Shown here: one piece after another, positions 7,005 through 14,610 of the stretch
Layout: each line of letters starts with the position of its first letter
Numbering within the stretch: position 1 is the stretch's first letter
Source: Eubacterium sp.
Lineage (GTDB): Bacteria; Bacillota; Clostridia; Lachnospirales; Lachnospiraceae
NCBI GenBank assembly: GCA_017459345.1
Contig: JAFUDC010000067.1
Location: 1 to 44,820 of the forward strand
Length of the DNA: 44,820 bases
Reading direction: 5' to 3'
Made by a program: the position numbers and the translations under genes
The notes under the pieces: model-generated
Told to the model about the DNA's origin: nothing
The model's input: the letters and a program-made list of their open reading frames with translations, nothing else
Databases searched by the model: none

Positions 7005-9245
7005 ATGGGTGAATGGAAAACATCCGTCTGTACCGTCTGTGTGCAGGAATGCGGCATGAAGATGTACGTTGAAGATGGAAAAGTGCTTAAGGTTAAGCAT
7101 GACGATGACAATCCCAGATCCAGGGGCCATCTCTGCCGTAAAGGACGTAACTTCGTGAATATGCTCTACAGTGAGGACCGGATCAAGTATCCCATGAAGA
7201 AGGTGGATGGTGAGTTTGTCCGCATTTCCTGGGATCAGGCTATCAAGGAAATTGCTGAGAAGCTGCAGGCTATCCTGGATAAGTACGGACCCAGAGCCTA
7301 CTCAGCCTTCGGCGGATCCCATTTCTCCGATGGTTACTCCGGCGTCATGCTCAACATGTTTAATGCCCTGATCGGCTGCCAGAATTATTTCTGCTCCCTT
7401 TCTGCAGAGCTGACCGGAATCTTCTGGAGTACCGGCAAGATGCTGGGAAGCCAGTCCTTCTGGCCTCATCCGGATATGCATCATGCGGACGTGCTCTGCT
7501 GCTGCGGCTGGAACCCCATGCAGTCCAATCAGATTGAGAACGGCAAGCGGGTGATCTACGAATTTGCCAAGAATCCGGACAAGAAGCTTATTGTCATTGA
7601 CCCCAAGAAGAGTGAGACGGCCAAGATGGCTGACATCCATCTGCAGATCCGTCCCGGTGCGGATGCTCTTCTTTGGCGTGCCCTGCTGGCCATCGTCATG
7701 AAAGAGGGCTGGTATGACAAGGAATATATCGAAGAAAATGTAGCGGACTTTGATAAACTGTGGAAATGGGTGGATGATCTGGATATCAGAAAGGCCATCG
7801 AAGTCTGCGACCTGGATTATGATGATGTCTATAAGGTTGCCGATATTATGGCCCATGAGAAATCCACCATACATAAGGAGCTGGGTATCATCTGCGGCAG
7901 GCATACTACCCTGACCACCCACCTGATGCATGTCTTCTCTGCCATTACCGGAAGGATCGCCGTACCCGGCGGCATCACCTGGGGTGTGCTGGCAGGATTC
8001 CTCCTGGCCCACACGGATAACCCGGAAACAGACTGGAGACTGCCGGAAACCGATTACCGGCTGATCACCGGCATGTTCCCGACAGCAGCCTTTGCAGATG
8101 AGGTCTTAAGTGACAAACCAGACCGGATCCGCGCCCAGATTTCAGGAACCGGCAACCCGGTAAGGTCCATCGTTGACACACCCAAGGTTACAGCAGCCTA
8201 TGAGGCCCTGGAACTTCTGGTTCACTACGATGTCCAGTGGAATGAGACGGCAAGGCTGGCTGATTACGTGCTTCCCTGTACTGTTACACCGGAAATGTAC
8301 GGATATTCCGCCCTCTTTAACCTTTTCCCGGATGTCTATGTTACCGTCCATCCTCCCATTGTGGAGCCCTATGGGGAAGCCATCGAACCCATGGACTTCT
8401 GGGCCCGCCTCATGAAGGAGATGAACCTGGTTCCGCCGATTCCGCAGGAGATCTACGACCTGGCAAAGACCAGCCGCATGGATTGGGTCGATGCTGTCTA
8501 TAAGTACATTGGAGAAAATCCGGCACTGGCACCTCTTGCCCCCCTGATCGTCACCTTCAGTCTTGGGGAAGCCCTGGAATCCTACTCCCTGGGTATGGCT
8601 TATGCCGGCTATATGTTCTGCGATGATATCGTAAAGAATGCCTTTGAGCGGGCCGGCTATCCCAAGGGACCCTATCAGGCAGAGATGATATTCAGAGAAG
8701 CCCTCAAACATCCGGAGGGATTCTACGCAGGACAGGTTACATTTGAAGAGCTGCGTGCTTCCATCTGTACACCGGACGGAAAGATCCACTGCCACATCGA
8801 CGAGCTGGATGACTGGGTAGCAGAGCTGACTCCGGAGAGGGAAGATGCCCTTATGACAGATAAGGACTATCCATTCATCTTAAAGCCCGGCAAGCACTTT
8901 GACGGTACCTACAACTTTGCCATGAGAGACCGGAGATGGAACCGGGGTAAGAATGTCTATACAGCAGATATTTCTATGGAAGATGCGGAGATTATGGGTA
9001 TCAAAGAAGGAGATATGCTGGAAGTATTTAACCGCAAGGGCTCCATCACTGCTCCCGCCCATATCGACCCGGATATGAAGAAGGGAACCGTCTGCGTTCC
9101 TCAGGGTACCAGACTGCCGGTAGGCGGACTGAAAGAAGAGGGCAATACCAACCTTCTGACAGACGACCAGTTCCGTGACCGTATTGCCGGGACCCCATTC
9201 CATAGCTATGTACCATGTAACATCCGCATTGCAAGGGAGGGATAG
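7005..9245 (+). CDS. Molybdopterin (Mo/W) oxidoreductase, DMSO reductase family
   Basis: A 746-residue catalytic subunit. An N-terminal [4Fe-4S] site is formed by C9, C12, C16 and C44. Pterin-binding regions follow, and a dinucleotide-binding domain occupies about 620-746 (NRKGSITAPAHI, VPQGTRLPVGG). It resembles formate dehydrogenase alpha subunits in order and length. However, the loop that should supply the Mo ligand reads NYFCSLSAELTG around residues 127-138, without the Cys/Sec-His-Gly-Pro of formate dehydrogenases, so the catalytic His is not evident. There is no in-frame TGA for selenocysteine. The substrate is therefore open: a formate dehydrogenase variant, or another Mo/W enzyme. 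It heads an operon with NAD-linked flavin and iron-sulfur subunits; the next gene starts two bases after its stop. Confidence 0.85.
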   Translation: MGEWKTSVCTVCVQECGMKMYVEDGKVLKVKHDDDNPRSRGHLCRKGRNFVNMLYSEDRIKYPMKKVDGEFVRISWDQAIKEIAEKLQAILDKYGPRAYSAFGGSHFSDGYSGVMLNMFNALIGCQNYFCSLSAELTGIFWSTGKMLGSQSFWPHPDMHHADVLCCCGWNPMQSNQIENGKRVIYEFAKNPDKKLIVIDPKKSETAKMADIHLQIRPGADALLWRALLAIVMKEGWYDKEYIEENVADFDKLWKWVDDLDIRKAIEVCDLDYDDVYKVADIMAHEKSTIHKELGIICGRHTTLTTHLMHVFSAITGRIAVPGGITWGVLAGFLLAHTDNPETDWRLPETDYRLITGMFPTAAFADEVLSDKPDRIRAQISGTGNPVRSIVDTPKVTAAYEALELLVHYDVQWNETARLADYVLPCTVTPEMYGYSALFNLFPDVYVTVHPPIVEPYGEAIEPMDFWARLMKEMNLVPPIPQEIYDLAKTSRMDWVDAVYKYIGENPALAPLAPLIVTFSLGEALESYSLGMAYAGYMFCDDIVKNAFERAGYPKGPYQAEMIFREALKHPEGFYAGQVTFEELRASICTPDGKIHCHIDELDDWVAELTPEREDALMTDKDYPFILKPGKHFDGTYNFAMRDRRWNRGKNVYTADISMEDAEIMGIKEGDMLEVFNRKGSITAPAHIDPDMKKGTVCVPQGTRLPVGGLKEEGNTNLLTDDQFRDRIAGTPFHSYVPCNIRIAREG

Positions 9246-9247
9246 AG

Positions 9248-9694
9248 ATGGAAAAAATCATGAATAAGATCAAAGAGATCCGTGAGAATGAGGGATCTAT
9301 GCTGGATGCCTTCATGGCAGTTCAGGCCGAGCTTGGATATCTGGCACCGGAGGCCATCACCGCCATCGCCGGTATCTATGACACAACCGAAGCCCAGGTC
9401 TATGAGACAGCAAGCTTTTATTCCTACCTCTATCTGGAACCGGTAGGAAAGCATGTCATCCGTGTATGCCGTTCTGCCCCCTGCTGTGCCGCAGGAGCCC
9501 TTGAGGTGACAGAGATGATCGGCCGCAGGCTGGGGATCGGAATCGGGGAGACCACCGAGGACGGGCTTTTTACCCTGATCGAGGGAGAGTGTGTCGGACA
9601 GTGTGCCAAGGCCCCTGTCATTACCGTGGACAGGAAGGTATATGGCCCCCTGACAGAAGAACTGTTGGAAGAGATTATCGGTCAGTATTGTTAG
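9248..9694 (+). CDS. NuoE/HydC-like [2Fe-2S] subunit
   Basis: A 148-residue thioredoxin-fold ferredoxin subunit of NAD(P)H-linked complexes. Helical N-terminus, then the four cluster cysteines as CRSAPC and, about 36 residues later, CVGQC. It would exchange electrons with the FMN site of the next subunit. GGGAGGG at 9234-9240, seven bases before ATG 9248, lies in the end of the oxidoreductase gene, so the two are tightly coupled. Length and motif spacing are normal for the family, but the sequence cannot tell a bifurcating complex from a simple NADH-coupled one. Confidence 0.9.
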   Translation: MEKIMNKIKEIRENEGSMLDAFMAVQAELGYLAPEAITAIAGIYDTTEAQVYETASFYSYLYLEPVGKHVIRVCRSAPCCAAGALEVTEMIGRRLGIGIGETTEDGLFTLIEGECVGQCAKAPVITVDRKVYGPLTEELLEEIIGQYC

Positions 9695-9709
9695 CATGGA
9701 GGTGTCTAT

Positions 9710-10930
9710 ATGAAAGAAATGAGAGTTGCCCTCCGCAATGCGGGCAAGATTGATCCGCATAGCATTGAGGAATATATAAATGCAGGTGGATATGAGGCAC
9801 TTAAGAAGGCCAGAGAGATTCCACAGGATGAGCTGATAGAGCAGTTTGAGAAATCCGGACTCCTCCGCGGACGTGGAGGAGCGGGCTTTAACACAGGTTT
9901 TAAGTGGCGGTCAGCAAAACAGGTGGACAGTGACATCAAGTATGTTGTCTGTAACGCTGATGAGGGTGAGCCAGGTACCTACAAAGACCGTACCATCCTG
10001 GAAAATGACCCCCACACCGTCCTTGAAGGTATGGCCATCTGTGCCTATGCCATCGGAGCAAACAGGGCTATCGTCTACTGCCGTGCAGAGTATCCCTTCG
10101 TGATCGACCTGCTCAAAGAGGCTGTAGCCCAGGGCGAAGAGAAGGGCATTTACGGCGACCTTAAGTTCACTATCATGACCGGCGCCGGTGCCTATGTCTG
10201 TGGTGAGGAGACCGCATTGCTCAACTCCATCGAGGGTAAGAGAGGCGAAGCCCGCCTGAAACCTCCTTACCCTACGGTCAAGGGCCTTTACGGCAAGCCA
10301 ACCGTTGTCAATAACGTAGAGACATTTGCCGCTGTAGCCACGATTGTCAATAACGGACCCGTCTGGTACAGCTCCATCGGAGCCATCCGCTATCCGGGTA
10401 CCAAGGTATTTACCGTGAGCGGTGATATCGCTGAGAAGGGCTGGTGTGAGGTTTATACCGGTTCTAAATTATCGGAGATTCTCGACCATTTCGGAGGCGT
10501 CCGCCCCGGCCATCAGCTGAAAGCCGTTCAGATCGGCGGAAACTCCGGAGCTTTTGTGACACCGGACCAGATTGATACCAGGATTGATATCGAGTCTCTT
10601 TCTGAGCTGGGTCTGGCTCTGGGCTCCGGTTCCCTCTTCGTGATTGATGAGACCAGGGATATGGCCGAGATCCTGGTGGAAGTGGTTGCCTTTTTCGCAG
10701 CAGAATCCTGTGGTAAATGTACTCCCTGCCGTGAGGGTACTGTGAGAATTCTGGACCTTCTTACAGCCATCCGTGACGGGGAGGGTCAGGAGAAGGACCT
10801 TGTCACCATCGAAAAGATCTGTAAGAACATGCAGGTTGGAAGCTTCTGTCCTCTGGGTCAGTCGGTAGCTGTACCGGTGATGAGCGCCCTCACGAATTAC
10901 CGTCAGGACTTCTTAAATCGTATTCAGTAA
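9710..10930 (+). CDS. NuoF/HydB-like FMN and NAD(P)-binding subunit
   Basis: A 406-residue flavoprotein. GRGGAGFNTGFKW is the NADH-site glycine loop, and CNADEGEPGTYKDR is the FMN-binding motif. An SLBB-like beta domain follows, and the C-terminal [4Fe-4S] site is ESCGKCTPCREG plus a later Cys in GSFCPLGQS. Bifurcating HydB proteins often carry an extra N-terminal [2Fe-2S] domain and C-terminal ferredoxin domains; this one has neither and matches the compact NuoF form. It would transfer electrons between NAD(P)(H) and the iron-sulfur chain of the neighbouring subunits. It sits 15 bases after the NuoE-like gene with GGAGG in the gap. Confidence 0.93.
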   Translation: MKEMRVALRNAGKIDPHSIEEYINAGGYEALKKAREIPQDELIEQFEKSGLLRGRGGAGFNTGFKWRSAKQVDSDIKYVVCNADEGEPGTYKDRTILENDPHTVLEGMAICAYAIGANRAIVYCRAEYPFVIDLLKEAVAQGEEKGIYGDLKFTIMTGAGAYVCGEETALLNSIEGKRGEARLKPPYPTVKGLYGKPTVVNNVETFAAVATIVNNGPVWYSSIGAIRYPGTKVFTVSGDIAEKGWCEVYTGSKLSEILDHFGGVRPGHQLKAVQIGGNSGAFVTPDQIDTRIDIESLSELGLALGSGSLFVIDETRDMAEILVEVVAFFAAESCGKCTPCREGTVRILDLLTAIRDGEGQEKDLVTIEKICKNMQVGSFCPLGQSVAVPVMSALTNYRQDFLNRIQ

Positions 10931-10945
10931 GAGAGGAGGAATAAC

Positions 10946-12412
10946 ATGCCAAAAATTAATCTTGTGATTGACTCTCAGCAAGTAAGTGCGGAGGCTGGTT
11001 CCTCCATCCTTGAAGCAGCCAGAGGAGCCGGAATCCACATCCCTACTCTGTGCTATATCAAAGAACAGGATCCCAAAGCCAACTGCCGGATCTGCCTGGT
11101 AGAGGTGGAAGGACGCCGGGGGCTTCTGCCTTCCTGCGCCACACAGGTTTCTCCCGGTATGGTTGTAAAAACCAATACACCGGCTGTACGCGATGCCAGA
11201 AAGATGAATCTGGAGCTTCTGATCTCCAATCATCCCATGGATTGCCAGCATTGTGCCAGAAATGGTGCCTGTGATGTCAACGAGCTGTCCGATGAAATGT
11301 GCAAATACTGTATTATCTGTGACTGTACCAAAGATGGCGCCTGTGAGCTCCAGACCCTGGCCAGAGAGTATAATGCAGCCACGGGCGACTTTGACTGGAA
11401 GGAACGCACAGAGCCTTTGGATGACTCCACCCATGTCATCGTAAAGGATCCCAACAAATGTATCTTATGTACCCGCTGTGTGGCAGCCTGCAACGACCAG
11501 CAGGGCATCCATGTATGGAGCCGGACCGGCAGAGGTGCCGGCAGCAAGATCCTGCCGGCCATGAACCGGCCTCTGGCTGAAAGCGCCTGTGTCCGCTGCG
11601 GCCTCTGTGTAAAGGAATGTCCCACCGCTGCCCTCACCATGGCTCAGGATCACAGGGATATCTTCCATTATCTGGATAACAAGAAGTTATACAAGATTGC
11701 CAGGATCGAACCGTCCTTTATTGCTGAACTTTCCACCCTCTCCGGATTTGATGATCTGGATCTGACCCCGGCCCTCATGGTTTCCGCCCTTAATAAGCTG
11801 GGCGTAAACGAGATTGAACCGGCAGTCACAGCAGAGAAGCAGGCGGCAGAAGAGATTAAGGCAGAGCTTGCAGCTGCAGATGGCAAGCCACTCATTATCC
11901 GCGACAGCCAGCCTGTTGTCCGCATGATGAAAGCCCGCTATCCGGAGCTTGCTGATTACTTCAGCAAAGCAGGATCCGGCCAGGAAACCTTCTTTAAGAC
12001 CAGCACGGCCCGGGATATGGAAAAAGAAGTGTACCCCATTACATTTACTTCTTCCATCGGAAGAAAGGATGAGGCCAGGGAAGGAGGCTTCGGGCCTGAG
12101 AAAGCCAAGGTACTTACTCCCTTGGAAATCAAGCACCTCTTTAAGCGCAGCGCCATCGAGCTTCAGGTAAGAAGACCGGATGAAAACTATGGTCCCGACC
12201 TTAGCACCGATGACCTGCTCCCGGCAGCTGCCGGCATAATCGAAGACCAGATCACCGTTGACGGGAAGACCGTCAAGGTTCTGATTGCCCAGGGACTTCG
12301 TGACGTAGATACTGTCCTCCGCAAGCTGAAGGAGGGAAGCTGCGATTATGATCTCCTGCAGCTTGAGGCAGTGCCCGGTGAGGCAGTGGATATCCGCAGG
12401 ATGCTGGTATAA
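10946..12412 (+). CDS. HydA/NuoG-like Fe-S subunit with cysteine-less hydrogenase domain
   Basis: A 488-residue electron-transfer subunit. In order: a [2Fe-2S] domain (C36, C47, C50, C64), a His-Cys [4Fe-4S] site (H96 with CQHC and a further Cys), an extra Cys-rich stretch CKYCIICDC, and two [4Fe-4S] motifs CILCTRC and CVRCGLC near residues 172 and 215. Residues ~235-488 follow the [FeFe]-hydrogenase large domain, including the RYPELADYF segment, but all three H-cluster motifs have lost cysteine: RDSQPVV (319-325) for TSCCPGW, TFTSSIGRK (from 366) for MPCTAKK, AVPGEAV (475-481) for ACPGGC. The region between motifs 2 and 3 is shortened. It cannot hold an H-cluster and probably acts as scaffold and wire between the pterin enzyme and the flavin subunit. 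The hydrogenase alignment is mine, from memory of the family. Confidence 0.88.
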   Translation: MPKINLVIDSQQVSAEAGSSILEAARGAGIHIPTLCYIKEQDPKANCRICLVEVEGRRGLLPSCATQVSPGMVVKTNTPAVRDARKMNLELLISNHPMDCQHCARNGACDVNELSDEMCKYCIICDCTKDGACELQTLAREYNAATGDFDWKERTEPLDDSTHVIVKDPNKCILCTRCVAACNDQQGIHVWSRTGRGAGSKILPAMNRPLAESACVRCGLCVKECPTAALTMAQDHRDIFHYLDNKKLYKIARIEPSFIAELSTLSGFDDLDLTPALMVSALNKLGVNEIEPAVTAEKQAAEEIKAELAAADGKPLIIRDSQPVVRMMKARYPELADYFSKAGSGQETFFKTSTARDMEKEVYPITFTSSIGRKDEAREGGFGPEKAKVLTPLEIKHLFKRSAIELQVRRPDENYGPDLSTDDLLPAAAGIIEDQITVDGKTVKVLIAQGLRDVDTVLRKLKEGSCDYDLLQLEAVPGEAVDIRRMLV

Positions 12413-12463
12413 GAGGGTGACAAAGGAAATAAAGCGGATTAGCTGACTGACACAAATCTATAA

Positions 12464-12488
12464 GGGGGAACAGCCTGACTGTTCCCCC
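12464..12488. terminator. Hairpin after the oxidoreductase operon
   Basis: A perfect 10-bp stem, GGGGGAACAG pairing with CTGTTCCCCC around a CCTGA loop. No T run follows, so it may be a terminator of unusual type or an mRNA 3' end stabiliser. Confidence 0.6.
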
Positions 12489-12600
12489 GGATTATGTGAG
12501 ATGATATAGCAGGACAAGATCGTCTTTTTTTCTATTTTATGAGGAACCAATGGATAGGAGCCTGTACCATTTGTCCGCAATCTGATACCGTGCCAGTTAC

Positions 12601-12629
12601 TTGACACAGGACAGTTAGGTTTATATAAT
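12601..12629 (+). promoter_or_regulatory. Consensus promoter of the TetR gene
   Basis: TTGACA at 12601-12606, a 17-base spacer and TATAAT at 12624-12629: an exact sigma-A consensus about 62 bases before the TetR start. The other intergenic bases between 12489 and 12600 show nothing I recognise. Confidence 0.85.
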
Positions 12630-12690
12630 TAGAATATATATTTAAGCTTACGATTCATTGTAGTATTACTTTTATTACCCAGGTGATGAG

Positions 12691-13281
12691 ATGAAGGCAA
12701 AAAGCAACACAATTCGCGATAAAATCGCAGATACAGCCATGCATCTGTTTAAAAGCAAGGGATATGGTATCAGTATCTCTGAAATCTGCGAGAAGGCAGG
12801 GGTAACCCGGTCCTCCTTCTATAATCAATTCTCCTCTAAGGATGATATCCTGTCTTATCTGATGGAAAGCGCCAATGATCTTTCCAGAAATTCCTTTGAT
12901 GATTTTGTTTATGCAGATAATGATTTTGAGAGATTGTGGATGCTGGTGGATAACCGTCTAAAGATCATCGAGGACTATAAACCTGAACTGGGCAAGGCTA
13001 TCTTTAAACTGGAGCTTGAGAGAGATCTGGGAATCATATCCCTTACTGAGCCCTTGAGGATTCGGATAAAGAAGCTGTACAAAAACTGTATCCTGCAGGG
13101 AATAGCGGAATGCTCCTATGACCCTGACCTTGTGATTGACTACGGGGAGAGGATGACCAACGGTATAATCTTCGAATGGGTCAGATCCGGAGGAGCTTTT
13201 GATTTAAGAGCAGAATCAAGACGGGTAAACGAAATGATGCTGGGCCTTAAGAAGGAGTACCGGAAGATGTTGAGAGCCTGA
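12691..13281 (+). CDS. TetR/AcrR family transcriptional regulator
   Basis: A 196-residue regulator. The N-terminal DNA-binding domain is typical: ADTAMHLFKSKGYG, then the helix-turn-helix ISISEICEKAGVTRSSFYNQFSSKDDIL in two conserved pieces. The C-terminal helical domain, which would bind a ligand, is not recognisable to me by subfamily. ATG 12691 follows AGGTGATGAG. It has its own strong promoter and lies after the oxidoreductase operon in the same direction, so it could regulate that operon or itself, but no palindromic operator links them clearly. A large bidirectional hairpin separates it from the convergent telA. Confidence 0.88.
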   Translation: MKAKSNTIRDKIADTAMHLFKSKGYGISISEICEKAGVTRSSFYNQFSSKDDILSYLMESANDLSRNSFDDFVYADNDFERLWMLVDNRLKIIEDYKPELGKAIFKLELERDLGIISLTEPLRIRIKKLYKNCILQGIAECSYDPDLVIDYGERMTNGIIFEWVRSGGAFDLRAESRRVNEMMLGLKKEYRKMLRA

Positions 13282-13323
13282 TCTTAGTATCCTGTGATAT
13301 CTGGAAATAATAATTAACATGAA

Positions 13324-13363
13324 AATACCCCCGTTACCATTATCTCCTGGTGACGGGGGTATT
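13324..13363. terminator. Bidirectional terminator between tetR and telA
   Basis: A 16-bp stem with one wobble: AATACCCCCG... at 13324-13339 pairs with 13348-13363 around an 8-base loop. It lies between convergent genes and can serve both. Confidence 0.85.
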
Positions 13364-13391
13364 GTCGTTGACGGGAGTATTGATCTGTCAG

Positions 13392-14534
13392 TTACGATCT
13401 TACAGCCAGCAGCTTCTGCTTGAGATCCTGCTCCAGCTCGCTTAAGCGGCCTTCGGCTTCCTTTCGTTTCTGGCGGCCTTCCCGCTGAATCTGCATGACT
13501 TCGTCGATAGTGTTGATCAGGGCTTCGTTGGTGGTTACCAGGGTGTCCATATCCACAATGCCCCTCTCGCTTTCTTTTGCGGTTTCCACTGTGGCCATCT
13601 GCAGTTTTTCTGCATTCTTCTTCAGCAGTTCATTGGTCACGTCGGATACCTGCCTCTGGGCGATGGCAGCCTTTCTGGAGTGTTCAAGGCCCAGGGCAAT
13701 GACCATCTGGCTCTTCCAGAGGGGGATGGTGTTGGTCAGTGTTGTCTGAATCTTTTCCGACATGGTGATGTCACTGGACTGGATCATGCGGATCTGGGGG
13801 GCCATCTGCAGGGAGACCATGCGGGTAAGCTCCAGATCGTGGATTTTCTTTTCGAAACGGGTCAGCATGCCTTCCATATCGTTGACAGCCTGGGCATCCT
13901 CCGGAAGCCCGGTTTCGGCCGCCTTGGCTCTGAGGGCCGGCAGCTCCTCGGTCTCAACAAGCTTCAGCTTTTTCTTGCCGGCCAGAATGTACATATTGAG
14001 CTCATGGAAGTAGTTCTTGTTCAGCTCATAGAGCTGGTCTAAGACTGCGCTGTCCTTCATCAGCTGAATCTGGTGTCCTTCCAGTGTCTTGGTCACCTTC
14101 TCGATGTTGGCCTCGGCCTTATCATAGCGCAGCTTCAGGGACTCTGCCTTGGCAGCTTTTTTCTTGAAGAAGCCGGAGATTCCCTTGGAATCCTCCTCGT
14201 CAAACTTCTTAAGCTCTGTAACTACACCTCCTAAGAGGTCACCGATCTCCCCAAGATCCTTGGTGCGGACCTTCTCCAGGGTGCCCTCTGAGAAATCAGC
14301 CATCTTCTGCTGAACTCCTGCTCCGTACTGCATGATGGAGGTGGAGTCCTGGATGCGGATCTGGTTAACGAATGCGTCAACCTGTCTCTTCTCTTCCTCG
14401 GTCAGATACTGTTCTTCTTCATAGACCGGAGCAGGGGCAGCCTCCTCGGGCGAAACAGCCATCTCCGCCTTCTCCTGAGCGAAAGGGTCTAAGGTGAGGC
14501 TTGGACTTTCTTTTAATAATTCATCAATGTTCAT
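13392..14534 (-). CDS. telA: TelA-like toxic anion resistance protein
   Basis: A 380-residue, mostly helical protein of the TelA family (PF05816), named for tellurite resistance; the molecular activity is not established. Recognisable parts are the acidic Pro/Ala N-terminus, a central DLLGGVVTELKKFD, a Lys-rich GFFKKKAAKAESLK segment, MAPQIRMIQ and IPLWKSQMVIALGLEHSRKA, and the coiled-coil C-terminus ending in LSELEQDLKQKL. GGAGA seven bases before ATG 14534 on the minus strand is the ribosome binding site. It lies 76 bases downstream of xpaC in the same direction, the usual pairing for these genes in Firmicutes, which suggests a shared membrane-associated stress role. Confidence 0.92.
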   Translation of the reverse strand: MNIDELLKESPSLTLDPFAQEKAEMAVSPEEAAPAPVYEEEQYLTEEEKRQVDAFVNQIRIQDSTSIMQYGAGVQQKMADFSEGTLEKVRTKDLGEIGDLLGGVVTELKKFDEEDSKGISGFFKKKAAKAESLKLRYDKAEANIEKVTKTLEGHQIQLMKDSAVLDQLYELNKNYFHELNMYILAGKKKLKLVETEELPALRAKAAETGLPEDAQAVNDMEGMLTRFEKKIHDLELTRMVSLQMAPQIRMIQSSDITMSEKIQTTLTNTIPLWKSQMVIALGLEHSRKAAIAQRQVSDVTNELLKKNAEKLQMATVETAKESERGIVDMDTLVTTNEALINTIDEVMQIQREGRQKRKEAEGRLSELEQDLKQKLLAVRS

Positions 14535-14610
14535 CTGTGTCTCCTTAAAATATATACTTTAATAAATATCTTGTACAAATATAATCTAATAAATTGTATG
14601 AGCTGCCATG

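Noticed and set aside
7302-8012. Minus-strand frame opposite the oxidoreductase gene
   Set aside because: Composition and position show it is a shadow of the strongly coding plus strand; it has no ribosome binding site or recognisable domain.
7005-9245. Selenocysteine-containing formate dehydrogenase
   Set aside because: The frame has no internal TGA, and the Cys/Sec-His motif is not present.
10946-12412. Active [FeFe]-hydrogenase
   Set aside because: None of the H-cluster cysteines is present, so the domain cannot bind the active-site cluster.
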